From contig NC_135552.1 of assembly GCF_964340395.1 (NCBI RefSeq), positions 1,557,001 to 1,621,000 of the forward strand: DNA of 64,000 nt, read 5' to 3'. A program made the translations under genes and the position numbers. Every line of letters starts with the position of its first letter. Position 1 is the first letter of the stretch. The notes beneath the pieces are model-generated. The model was not told the DNA's origin. It worked only from the letters and a program-made list of their open reading frames with translations, and made no database searches. Source of the stretch: Glandiceps talaboti (lineage: Eukaryota; Hemichordata; Enteropneusta; Spengelidae). Shown here in pieces: positions 22,779 through 33,258 of the stretch.

Positions 22779-22831
22779 ACCCCTGATGAGTGAGGAATAC
22801 ACACCTCACGAAACAGTTCTGTAGGGTCAAT
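22779..22831 (+). ncRNA. Type I hammerhead ribozyme motif
   Basis: All conserved parts are present in order on the plus strand: stem I strand ACCC (22779-22782), core CTGATGA (22783-22789), stem II GTGAGG / CCTCAC with an 8-nt loop (22790-22809), core GAAA (22810-22813), 4-bp stem III ACAG/CTGT with a 2-nt loop (22813-22822), cleavage base A at 22823, and stem I strand GGGT (22824-22827) extended by ATT/AAT beyond a small internal loop. A very short stem III is the form described for hammerheads of Penelope-like elements and retrozymes. It lies between CYP20A1 and RPL15, past the RPL15 polyadenylation signal. Confidence 0.75.
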
Positions 22832-23259
22832 AGCATGTAATTTTGTTCATATTTTCAAAACCTGTATGTATATGTATATATATTAAGCTGGTTGTTTTCC
22901 AGTTGCAGTTGATGCCAGAAATGCCAGACCTGCTGCAGCACTATGTCATGAAATTATAAAATATTTTATGGGGTAATTCACACTTGGTTCTAAATGTCAC
23001 CACAGGGTTTCTCACCTTCAAGTTGTGAGGAATTCTACATAGTACAACGTACTTTGAGGTACTCTGTGGTACTTTGAGACCACAAGAGCAGTAAAGAGAA
23101 CTACAATCAAACAGCCTTCACACCATTTTAAAATTTTAACTTTTTTTATTATTCAGTTAGGTTACCACAGACATTCTGCCAATAAGGTTACCAGCCAAAC
23201 AATGAATGACACGAAAAAAAAAGAAGAAAAAAAAATGAAAAAAAGTGTCAGCCTTGTTT

Positions 23260-26210
23260 TTAACGATAACGATGCATTTGAATGGTGTTGCGGCGTTTCC
23301 ATGATGCACGACGAGAGCCACCTTTGATGTGTCCTCTGAAATGATGTCCCTTTCCTAGACCACGGTTCTTTTTACCTGCAAATTGAGACGACACAGAATC
23401 ATAAAGTGAACCACGATAACTATCCCTTAATTATTTCTATTCGGATTTGTTACATTGGCAATACTAACCCTCAATATCCAAGCAGTGTTTTCATTCAGAA
23501 CAATTATAAGCGTAAATCAACCCGACTACACAATTCAAAACACAAATTGTAATAAAATATGCAAGTTTTGTGAGATTTACAGCTGTTACCCGGATTCTCA
23601 AACTTTATAAAAACACTGAAAAGGAAGTAAGCACACATAGGGCATCAATAATTTCATGATGAACTTCTTTAAATAAATGCCAAACTGCTTTAAATTTACC
23701 ATTTTCCCCTCCATTTCAACCACAGTCCACTCTGGTAGAGAATACTGCGACAATGTTTGACGCACTATCTAAAAACAAGTGTTCTACATCTGAAGACACA
23801 CTGGGGACAGACAAGGTCAAAAGTGTCTTTCTCGATAGATAATTTCCAAAGTTATTGAGATATTAAATGACAAGTACTGCGTACTGTCTGATGTGGTGCC
23901 AGGTTTGTTTAAAATTGAGTCATGAATGTCAGAGATATGGCCGACCATGGACAGACACACAAGCATGGCTGGATGGACATGGGCCATTATTATACAAAGT
24001 AACATACCTGCTGAGGTAAGTCCACGCAGTTCACGATGTTTATGAACTGGTTTACAAATCCATTGAGAGTCTGGATTACGACGAATAGTTTTGTGGAATG
24101 GATCAATCATGATGATTTCATAAAATTTGTAGGTAGCGTCTTGTCCAACCCAGTAGCTGTTGAGGACACGCAGGCCACCACATTTACGGCCAGCTCTCTC
24201 CTGAATTAAGATAAGAAATATATGTTTTAGATATTCTGGTATAACTTAACCCTTTCGCCACCATTACTCGCCTTTATACCATCAACCCTTTCACCACCAA
24301 TGGCCTCATGGGATTGTGTGTTGTCCACCAGCCCCCTCACTAACATAATGTGAGAGTGAGTGTGGTGTAATCAAACTGATATAAAAATACTTTAAAAAAA
24401 ATAAGGTATCATTTGAATGGAAAATAAATTTTCTACATCATAGTAGCAAATACATACATTCAAATATCACACACATAACCGAAATATGGATTAATGTAAC
24501 GAAATTTTAATAAAACAAACATAGGTTGTTTATTTATTGACATATCACAAATAAACAAAATATTTATATTACAAACAAAATTCAAAATACCAACATTTAT
24601 GTTCCTACAAAACTTCTGTATACTGGTCAAATGGTCAAAATCGGCGAAAATTTGTCAGAAAATGTTATTTTTAGTCGTAATAAATTTGAACGAAAATAAT
24701 TAACGGCTCACTAATCCGATTACAACGCAATAGTCAGCCCCGCACCGGCAATCAAAGGGACAAAAATATCTGAAGTCGTCGCCCCAATACCTTCAGAAAA
24801 ATCAGTTTGTGTAATTATATATCATTATTTGACAGAACAACAAAAAATTATCACCAAATTTATCCTCAAAATCAGTAAAAAATGCCCCCAAGTTGGTAGT
24901 TTACGAGTCCAAATCGGGATGCCAAAGTGATGCTTTTCGCCGACATGCTTACCCACGAAAGCAAATATGCAGTCGGGACTTTGAAGTTACGTTGCGATAA
25001 TCTGATCCTTCCATATACTGTATCGAGTTCACTCAGCCATCTCCTTGTACAAAACATCGTATTCATAGTCAAAATTGAGTGGAAATTTCTACGAACAGCA
25101 CCTTTATTTACATTGCAAACGATGTTAGGGGAGACATATTTTGCTTCGGAGTTGTTGAAATTTGAATTTTACATTGAAAAACTCGCGTAAAAAATCCGAT
25201 CGGAAAATTGCCCATATCACGAGTAAGTTTCCCTCCACTGACCTCTGCACACAGAGCTAATACAAATACAAGTCATTATTGAGCCGTAACAAAAAGAAAT
25301 AAAACAAAAATAATCCACGATATAGCCCAAAATTACCCCCAGAACGTTAGCATGGGCGTCGGCACGGTCACAAGATTGCGTAAATTTGAACGACATTCAA
25401 AAATTCAACCGTAAACTGCCGTCGGCAGCTCACACTGCCTTAGCGGGAATTTGGTGCTTACATACAAGTACAATGTGTTCCCATAGCTAAATACTTGTAT
25501 TCAACGATGTATTTCAAGTCAAATTCTGTCGAAATATCCAAAGATAGTGACATAATTTATATCGTAGGCCATGTTATGAGAGCCGTTAATTACTTCCGCC
25601 ATTTTGAAATTCGATTTCGTGAGCGAAAAACGCACAAAAAATTACGATCGCTCGTCATTTGGATCGTACTCCAGATACCGTTCACTGTCATGCTTTCAAA
25701 ATGGCTGTGTAGATAAACAAGCCTAATACGCATGTGTGAACTAGTTATGGCAGCAAATTTTGCAGCAATAGCTGCCGTTAAACGGCTTAACGGCGAGGTA
25801 GGTGAATGAACTTTGGCGTTCCCGCAATAGCGGGAATTGGTGGGCGCCCTAGCGCGTTCCGGCAATAGCGGGAATTGGTGGTGAAAGGGTTAAAGGCAGC
25901 TATTGCTACAAAAATTGCTGCTATAACTAGTTCCACACATGCGTATTCACTTTTTCACCATCACTTGCCTCATGGGATTGTTTGTTCACCACCTGCCCCC
26001 TCACTGACACAAGATGAGAGTGGGAGTTATGTAATCAAACTGATATAAAAATACTTAGAGTTGCATATTTTTGAAAAATAAAGTCTCCATAATAGTTGCA
26101 AATACATACATTCAAATATCACACAAACAACCAAAATATGGATTAACCCTTTCACTACAAATGGTAGTGAAAGGGTTAAGTTGTTTACACACACACACAC
26201 ACACACACAC

Positions 26211-26246
<36 letters not shown>

Positions 26247-28150
26247 CACTTAGCAATGCCTACATGTATAGCATACACAGACAGACAAGACACTTAGCAA
26301 TGCCTACATGTATAGCATACACAGACAGACAAGACACTTAGCAATGCCTACATGTATAGCATACACAGACAGACAAGACACTTAGCAATGCCTACATGTA
26401 TAGCATCCACAGACAGACAAGACACTTAGCAATGCCTACATGTATAGCATACACAGACAGACAAGACACTTAGCAATGCCTACATGTATAGCATACACAG
26501 ACAGACAAGACACTTAGCAATGCCTACATGTATAGCATCCACAGACAGACAAGACACTTAGCAATGCCTATAGCACTACTGAACCTTATCAGTTCAGTTG
26601 TGCTTTCTTAAAAGTAGCATATGTACAATGGTGCAGCAATGGACGATTTGATAATTCACGATCTTACTTGCCTGTGGAAAAAAAACAATAATCTCACAAT
26701 GTTTGAATTCCTGTGTCAAAATCCTTTTAAAAATCACTTATTATATATTCATAAATAAAAATTGCTAGGAACAAGCAACTTCAACAGAGCATAACTCATC
26801 TGAAACTGCAGTGATATTGATTCTGACTGTGTGGCAGTCTTCGTTTCCGGTTATAGACTACACTTACTAACCTTTGACCTTTTCCGATAGAAACTCAGAG
26901 AGCCCATTCACACCTAATACAATAGGCGTTTCTAGTCTGTTCTCTACAGTGGTCCATGGTTTAAATTGTACTCACAGTTGGGCGAGTTTCCAGTGACATC
27001 CATGATCTCATTGTGTACACTGTTTAGGACTTCAAGTGTTTAGGCCAAAAAAAATATATATCTGGTTCTGGTCAGGGTAAACTTTCTAAAGTGGTGCGAT
27101 GACGCGAATTTTTTTCCCCCCTATTTTTTTTGTTTTGTTGCAAATTAGTAAATACACATTTTTTTGACACTTTACATACTCTGTTCTATCATATTCATCT
27201 CTTGAAAAACTTCCTTTTTCTTCGAAGCAGTTTAGGCTTTGTATTTAAGCAGTCTTGGCATGTAGGGTAGATTTCAGCTGCTTGTTCTGATATCAGGAAT
27301 AAATAAGGAACGGGAAAGCAAAAATTATCAAAAAAAAAAGGATCAACGCGAGGGTATTCAGGGCACGCGTGCGCTGACCAAAACCAGATATATATATTTT
27401 TTTTGGCCTTATGCACTTTTGATTATACCATGATTATACATACACAACAAAGACACTAATTTATAACCTACCTGTCATCTACCATATCAAACATGTTTAG
27501 TCTATGTATCTCTCAGTAAGTTGAAAGCTCAGTTTGTGCAGCAGTACATTCTAGTGAACGGACTGCAATTCTAAATTATTCTCATTTGGAGCTCTGCTTA
27601 CATTTAAGTGTTCAAAGTATGCAATGCTGACAAAGAAAGGTATACATTCACCATCACAAAATGCATCATTTAGCCTTTGTCCTCAGTGGAAAAATATTGC
27701 TGACAATAACTTGAGTAAATGCTTTCTTTTGATGATAGACAAATTGTAAAAGATCTTAATGACAGTAATAACAGCACACTTGACTCACCTCTGCAAGGGA
27801 CTGCAAGCTCCTTTGCCATTTCAGTTGGTTCACACCCTGGTTGTTGGGTTTACCATAGGTGGCACCTTTTGGTACTGGGCGTTTACGACCACCACGTCTG
27901 ACACGGACACGGTAAATGACGTATCCTACTCAAGAAAAAACAAACAAATAGTAAGCTGGGATCAAAACTAGGTCGATGTGTTGTCACACTAGTAGTCACT
28001 TTGTGGGTCGAGTTTAACCTCTCACAAGAAAGGCATGTGTTCTCACTACATTAGTTCACAGACATGCTGACGAAAGTCCCACTCTGATGACCAAGAATCA
28101 CGAAATCAAACCTTGTCATAATTTTGAAGCACCCACCTTCATGTACACCA

Positions 28151-28230
<80 letters not shown>

Positions 28231-31196
28231 TTACACCAGAGAGTACACATCACAAGTCGGTAGGAACATTTGAACCCGATGTTTGAAAATTTCTGATTTC
28301 GTGACTTTTGGTCATCTGAATGGGATTAATGTAGTAAAAGAGACATCACACCACAGGGAGCTCAGGCTCAGTTAGTTTTGTTTACATATGCAAACAAGTA
28401 AACAAACAAAACACAAAGAAATAAACAAGTAAACAAACAAAAACATAAACAAATAAACCGATAAATGAGTAAATACATGAATAAACAACAACAAACAAAC
28501 ACTACCCCCCACAATAGTCACAATGAAGAGACCCCAAATGGGTTGAGACTGATCCATACCCAAAAGCAAGAAGTACTAGTTTTCATATCCTGAAAAAAAT
28601 GCCATAATTTGACTTCAGATCAGTCAAAAATCCACCTTGCTAGAACAAATATGCTTAGAACTCACATTTTTACCAGGTGAAATTGACAGTGAAATGAACA
28701 GAAAGGCTGAAATTCCGATGATTTCTGCGTCTAAGCATATTTGTTCTAGCGAGGTGGATTTTTGACTGATCTGAAGTCAAATTAATGGGGAATGATGGCT
28801 GAAAATGATGTCAGCGCCACTTCAGGCAGTGAAATTGTACAGTCCACATAATAAGGACTTTGTATGTTTACAGATATTAACAGATGAGATTTGGCAGGAC
28901 ATAACTTGGCACATACCATTTTTCTCTAGGGTTGGGTCATAGCATATTATTTTCTAATTTAGGGGAAAATGAAATGGATGGTCACCGTGTGTATTTTTTA
29001 TTGTGTGGCACTGTTAATATCTTTTACAAAATAAATAACAATAAATAGCATAAATGCTCAGATTTGAGAGCATTTGTGTTATAAGTTTGACAAGCAACCC
29101 ACATACCCGAAATGGAATGAGCCACTAGTCATTAGTGTAAGGCATTTCACATTGTTGTTGATTCAGTGAAATATGTAAACTACAACATGGAAAGTAATTT
29201 CGCTGTGTGACTAGTGATTTAGTTAAGAGTTTTGAAGTTTATTTCTGTCAATCTCTCAGTCACGTCCTGTATATATGTTTGAGGCCAGTAATTGTTTTGG
29301 GTGTGTGTGTGGGGGAGGGGGGGGGGGGGAGGTGGGGGTGACTATGAATGTCAAATATGTGTATATTTATTAATTTATATACTTTCATGAAAGTTCATCT
29401 GTATTGGTAATACATATTGTCACAAATTGAACTTTTGTTCTCAATACCGAATATTTTTTTTTCACCGAAATTTTCAGCAAATATTACCAACAAATACATG
29501 GAGCGGCTATGGGGTCACCGGTGTCACCAATCGTGTGCAACCTGTACATGGAACATCTAGAACAATTAGCTATCGAAACCGCACTACACCCACCGTTATG
29601 GTGGTACCGCTATGTGGACGACACTCACACGAAACTCAAGAAGGAATTTGCACAGGAATTCACAGACCATTTGAATTCACTTGATCCTGACATCAAATTT
29701 ACCACAGAAGGAGAAGTAGATAAGTCCTTAGCATTCCTGGATACACTGACAGTGATTCAAACAGATGGCAATCTTGATATAAGAATATATCGCAAACCAA
29801 CCCACACAGACCAATACCTTCACTTTTCATCAAACCACCCACTTGAACATAAGTTGGGAGTAATCCAAACTTTGTTCCACCGTGCTAAGACAGTTATCAC
29901 AGACCCTCATGTTGTTGATGAAGAGAAACATCACATCGTCCAGGCTCTCTCGAAATGCGGATACCCTCAGTGGGCTTTTAACAAGGTCAACAAGCCCCCT
30001 AAAGCTAAGTCAACTACCAAAAAGGACAGTACAATACAATCTAAAGGACAGGTAGTGATACCTTATGTCAAAGGAATTTCAGAAGCACTTCGGAGAAATT
30101 TCAACAAATTTGGCATAAGGGTATGTTACAAACCTACAAGAACTCTACGCCATTTCTTAGTAGCACCGAAGGACAGGACAGGACAGAGAAGAAAGACGTC
30201 ACTGGCCCTATATACATGATTCCTTGCCAAGGGCAGACTACCAGAGGTGTTTGTCAGGAATCGTACATTGGTGAAACTGAACGATCCCTCAGGACCAGGT
30301 TTCTTGAACACCGATGACGCAGCTCTACTTCATCTGAGGTCTCCCAACATATCCATGTGGAATCACCAGGCCATCATGTTGACTTGGTCAAAGTGCAGGT
30401 TTTGGACACTGAACCACGATATTTTGAAAGGGGAGTGAAGGAAGCCATTTACATCAGGGCATTACAACCTTCTCTCAACAAAGACGGGGGGCGCTACAAA
30501 CTCCCAAATGTCTACGACTCGATCATTGACCTTCACACAAAGAAGGTCAAGTTAGATCATTCCGCTGATGAAAGCTGTAGTGTTGACAGCTGAAAATTTC
30601 GGTGAAAAAATATTCGGTATTGAGAACAAAAGTTCAATTTGTGACAATTTATATACTTGTTATGCCATAATTTGTGTCAGTTTGAGGTTTCCAAGTGGAC
30701 ATTGCAAAATAAGAACTTGGTACACACAATAATCATTTATATGATATTTACTTACTATGATACAAGAATGATACTAGTATTGGAGGACAGGTTACTAATT
30801 TCATGAAAAAAAAACTTTTATTACTTAACGTTGTGATATGCATATATTATTAAATGCTGAAAAAAATAATGACTACCAAATCTTCCCTGTTGACTACCAG
30901 TTTTGAAAAGTGGTAGTCAAAGTTACTACCCACTAAAAAGTTAATTTCGAGCCCTGTAGGCTGTAGCAGGAGTACTGAGCCTCAGTGCCATTGCTACAAA
31001 CCCATTATTTTGTAACTAACCAACCTTGTTTAGCCCTGTAGCCCATTCTTCTAGCCTTCTCTGGTCGAGTAGGGCGAGGTGCACGGTGTATTGATGTCAG
31101 TTGACGATATTGCCAGCATCTCACACGTTGCAAGAACCTCATGGCATCTGACTGTTTCTTTTTCCATAGTTCTTGCATGTACTTGTAGGCACCCAT
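23260..31196 (-). CDS. RPL15: RPL15 (eL15), 60S ribosomal protein, complete
   Basis: Structural protein of the cytosolic large ribosomal subunit. Coding exons on the minus strand are 31025-31196, 27789-27925, 24008-24200 and 23260-23375, with GT-AG borders; they total 618 nt, giving 205 residues against 204 in human. The protein starts [20 protein letters not shown] and ends [11 protein letters not shown]. Blocks [60 protein letters not shown] and [16 protein letters not shown] match the family throughout; the one-residue gain is near [15 protein letters not shown] polyadenylation signal on the minus strand lies at 23145-23150, 110 nt past the stop. Introns hold a piggyBac-like element, MITEs and a Penelope-like element. 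No lesion is seen in the coding exons. Confidence 0.96.
24250..25889. mobile_element. piggyBac-like element (1.64 kb) with TTAA at both ends
   Basis: TTAA at 24246-24249 is followed by CCCTTTCGCCACCA; the inverse, TGGTGGTGAAAGGG, ends at 25889 and is followed by TTAA. CCC next to TTAA is the classic piggyBac terminus. No transposase ORF is seen, so it is non-autonomous. Near the right end CAATAGCGGGAATTGGTGG is repeated. The right terminus lies in the loop of a larger inverted repeat (arms about 25727-25778 and 25895-25946), so the right side is a nested or rearranged structure. It sits in the RPL15 intron between the exons at 24008-24200 and 27789-27925. Confidence 0.6.
26143..26179. repeat. 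Head-to-head piggyBac-like termini: 37-bp near-perfect palindrome
   Basis: TTAACCCTTTCACTAC, five bases, then the exact inverse GTAGTGAAAGGGTTAA. This is a pair of piggyBac-type ends with no interior. Sequence to its left (25950-26142) is a diverged copy of the left part of the neighbouring element (24290-24490), including the words CCTCATGGGATTG and AATCAAACTGATATAAAAAT. Confidence 0.6.
26180..26615 (-). repeat. Repeat family A 5' end with a 44-bp minisatellite
   Basis: The terminus (GAACCTTATCAGTTCAGTTG, about 26582-26601) and CA/CAGA microsatellite match family A. Between them about seven copies of a 44-bp unit (AGACAAGACACTTAGCAATG ...) run 26235-26572. The unit overlaps the family's own GGCATTGCTAAGTGTC segment, so the array was made by tandem copying inside the element. 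It is in an RPL15 intron. Confidence 0.55.
27043..27408. mobile_element. MITE, 366 bp, TTA duplication
   Basis: Inverted ends of about 33 bp begin GGCCAAAAAAAATATATATC (27043) and are mirrored ending at 27408. TTA flanks both sides (27040-27042 and 27409-27411), fitting a PIF/Harbinger-type MITE. It lies in an RPL15 intron and contains no gene. A single related end (AGGCCAAAAAAT) is seen near 18366. Confidence 0.7.
28151..28228. repeat. AT dinucleotide microsatellite
   Basis: About 39 pure AT units inside an RPL15 intron, 225 bp upstream of the exon at 27789-27925. Shorter AT tracts are at 22447-22465 and 22555-22580. Confidence 0.85.
28607..28782. mobile_element. MITE, 176 bp, TA duplication
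   Basis: Arms of 53 bp at 28607-28659 and 28730-28782 are near-perfect inverse copies, starting ATTTGACTTCAGATCAGTCA. TA flanks both sides (28605-28606 and 28783-28784), as in Tc1/mariner-type MITEs. The central 70 bp are unique. Confidence 0.75.
29385..30645 (+). mobile_element. Penelope-like retroelement, 5'-truncated, with inverted terminal repeats and 13-bp target duplication
   Basis: A 13-bp duplication, AATTTATATACTT, lies at 29372-29384 and 30646-30658. Inside is a 34-bp tail, an inverted repeat (29419-29478, mirrored at 30589-30645), then the 3' part of a Penelope reverse transcriptase and its GIY-YIG region. Inverted or pseudo-LTR ends with a tail are known for Penelope-like elements. 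The coding part begins directly at the left repeat, so the N-terminal RT motifs are missing, and the stop codon lies inside the right repeat. It lies in the first coding-exon intron of RPL15, on the opposite strand. Confidence 0.85.
29479..30593 (+). pseudogene. Penelope RT + GIY-YIG endonuclease remnant
   Basis: The frame reads [16 protein letters not shown] (RT motif B), then WWYRYVDDT (catalytic motif C with the two aspartates) and KSLAFLDTL, then a linker. After a frameshift comes PIYMIPC with [18 protein letters not shown], the GIY and YIG strands and the catalytic arginine of the endonuclease, ending with a NKDGGRY-like segment. Two lesions are clear: a 5-bp slip making GGACA three times at 30171-30185 shifts the frame, and TGA at 30315-30317 replaces a probable arginine codon. 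It cannot be active as it stands. Confidence 0.85.
30891..30956. mobile_element. Solo hAT-like end with hairpin
   Basis: GTTAATTTCGAGCCCTG (30940-30956) is, inverted, CAGGGCTCGAAATTAAC, a terminus like that of several animal hAT families. Just inside is a hairpin, TGACTACCA, 11 bases, TGGTAGTCA (30891-30919). I cannot find the partner end nearby, so it may be a truncated copy. Confidence 0.45.
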
Positions 31197-31574
31197 CTTG
31201 CTTTATTTGACGGATGGTCCCTGTAAATTATTCATAAAATAATGTTACTGTTAGCAATTCTTTTGCATGACTGAGGTACCCAAAGAGAATAAACAGTACA
31301 AACAATTTATCAATGAATGATCTTCCTTGTCTGTGTTGCAACACATTACTAGTAATACTATACATGCTTAAAGTCCCCTGACCAGTATATAAACGTGTCT
31401 GCGGCAAAGCAACTGTTTCTTTGTTTAGAGTACTTTAGCAACTTTTATTTCAACTCTGAAAAGCCTCAGAGGTAAATCAACATATCTCTGATATATATAT
31501 TTGCAAGTGACAATTAGATGGCCAAATTTTGTCCTAGATTTCGACGGATTTCTGTTGGAGTTACGGCAATTTAC

Positions 31575-31607
31575 CTGTGATCTCAAAATGGCCGACGGTT
31601 CCGAAAG
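31575..31607 (-). other. RPL15: Predicted non-coding first exon of RPL15 with TOP-type start
   Basis: On the minus strand the sequence CTTTCGG begins a short pyrimidine-led exon that ends CACAG/GTAAAT at 31574/31575. The coding exon has an acceptor (TTTACAG) at 31221-31223, leaving a 24-nt 5' UTR remnant before the ATG. A C followed by pyrimidines at the cap is the hallmark of ribosomal-protein (TOP) mRNAs, which are translationally controlled by mTOR/LARP1. The donor and TOP motif are seen; the exact start is inferred. Confidence 0.55.
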
Positions 31608-31699
31608 ACCGACAGTCTCGGGGTGTAGCCCCCTCAACGGCGAGAGTCTGGGTAACCGAGACTAAAGATAAATAACCGAGCGTGTACCGGAAACGGAAG
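31608..31699. promoter_or_regulatory. Probable bidirectional promoter between RPL15 and MFSD5
   Basis: The interval between the RPL15 TOP start (minus) and the presumed MFSD5 first exon (plus) is under 100 bp. It contains ACCGGAAACGGAAGTG, two tandem GGAA cores resembling ETS/GABP sites, plus several CpGs. There is no clear TATA box. Divergent housekeeping genes sharing an ETS-driven promoter is a common arrangement; both starts here are inferred from splice-donor positions. Confidence 0.4.
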
Positions 31700-31744
31700 T
31701 GAAATGTCGCGCAATATGGAGGTTGGGGCTCTACGTGGAAATAG
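31700..31744 (+). other. MFSD5: Candidate non-coding first exon of MFSD5
   Basis: A plus-strand GTGAGT donor at 31745-31750 follows GTGGAAATAG, and the next good plus-strand acceptor before the MFSD5 ATG is the pyrimidine-rich TTCTTCTTAG ending at 34811. This would create a 3.1-kb intron in the 5' UTR. The left limit is arbitrary. Transcript data could easily overturn this. Confidence 0.35.
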
Positions 31745-31989
31745 GTGAGTTGGCGACTTTAGCGTAAATTACTTTCATTAGGTATTGGCATTGAGTTCTT
31801 TCCCATGTATGTGTTAACCTTGTGTGTAGAAGGGGTTTGTCATGTAGATTTGAAAGGCCAGGTTACTCTGACTTCAATTAAGCCAGTTCATATCTAAATC
31901 AAAAATATTGAAAAAATGAAAGGTGTACTATAAATAACGAGATTGAGTGAATTTATTTGGGTTATCTTAGTTCGGTGAAAAAAACCACA

Positions 31990-32169
31990 TACATTTTAAT
32001 TAACATGAATATGGCAACATGGAGTAGAATGACAAGAGACAGACGAGAATGGAAATTGCTGGAGGGCTTCACCCAACACTGGATGAACATAGCCACAACC
32101 ATGGATCCTGACTCGTACTCACTAACTATCTTAGACAAAAATTGTGACGTTCTTAATCTTAGCGGTTAA
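31990..32169 (+). pseudogene. Possible LINE ORF2 C-terminal remnant
   Basis: A short frame contains MATWSRMTRDRREWKLLEGF, which resembles the tail of many LINE polyproteins where a D-R-x-x-W motif is common. No RT motif precedes it. It lies in the MFSD5 intron; the identification rests on one motif and is weak. Confidence 0.3.
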
Positions 32170-33104
32170 TGTAGTGGACGGTTAAGGTCACTTTATGAAT
32201 GCAAAATGTTTTGTTGTTGTTCTTATTCGTTTGGGGAATCACTGTCAATGAACCAAATTAATTTCTCTTTCTGGCTGTGTGGGTGTATGTATACATACCC
32301 AGCCAATGTTTGCTCTACAGCTCATTGCACAGCATCTTGTAGTAATATTATAAATTAAAATATTGAAAAAATGCAAGGTGTACTACTACAGTAAACTTAC
32401 TACATGTATATAAAGGCCAGAAAAAATAACAAAACTGTTTAACGGGCCCAACCTACCCATATTTTTGGCATTTCATTTTTTGTGTGTGATTGGTGATATA
32501 TTCACATGCTGGCTTCACACGGCAGTAAAATGGCTATAAAAAGCATTTCCAAATGCCAAATTTGTTGTCAACCGAAAAAAATATCACCGTTGTATACACT
32601 GTAACAACTTAAACAAGTCTTTGAACTGTACTTTTCATGTCACAGGGAAAGTAAAAAATTCCACACAGAACGGCAAAGGTCCAGTGACGGCGAACGTACA
32701 GTCACGCAATCGTAAACATGAATTCCTAAATTTATGAAGGATATCAAAATTACTGCCACAGAGGGTGCAATTTTTGCTTAACTAGAACAACAAAGCATAT
32801 CACGAACATTTTTGTACATTTAATGGAATACAGTACGCAAAACAAAGACGCACTCATTTTTCAGCTGAGGGTTATAAGTTTGAATATGTCACTGAGTGAT
32901 ATGCAAACATTACGTCATAATACTGAGCAGACGCGCACTCTGATTGGATGATAAAGTTAAGGCTGATCTGTAAACAACCGCATTGAAGTTAAAGGAGAGT
33001 TGCATGATACTACGCTCAATAGTATAACGCAGAAGTGATTTTTATTTTAAAATGAAACAGCATTTTTAGACATTCAAAAATGAATTCTTAGTCGTAGGTG
33101 ACGT

Positions 33105-33258
33105 ATAAGTATGTTATTCACCAAATACTGTTCCACATCTTGCTGCTTGAGGTAAATTTTCCGGTATAACGGAGAGCCGGCTGCTCTCCGTTATTACCGG
33201 CAAAAATTACCTCTCACAGCAAGGTATGGAACAGTATTTTGCAAATAACATATACTTA
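33105..33258. repeat. Fold-back element, two ~72-bp arms
   Basis: The left arm (33105-33177) and right arm (33183-33258) are about 85 percent inverse copies and meet at CGGCT. Shared words include AATACTGTTCCA, CTTGCTG, GAGGTAA and ATAACGGAGAGC. It would fold into one long hairpin. No duplication is obvious. Confidence 0.65.
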
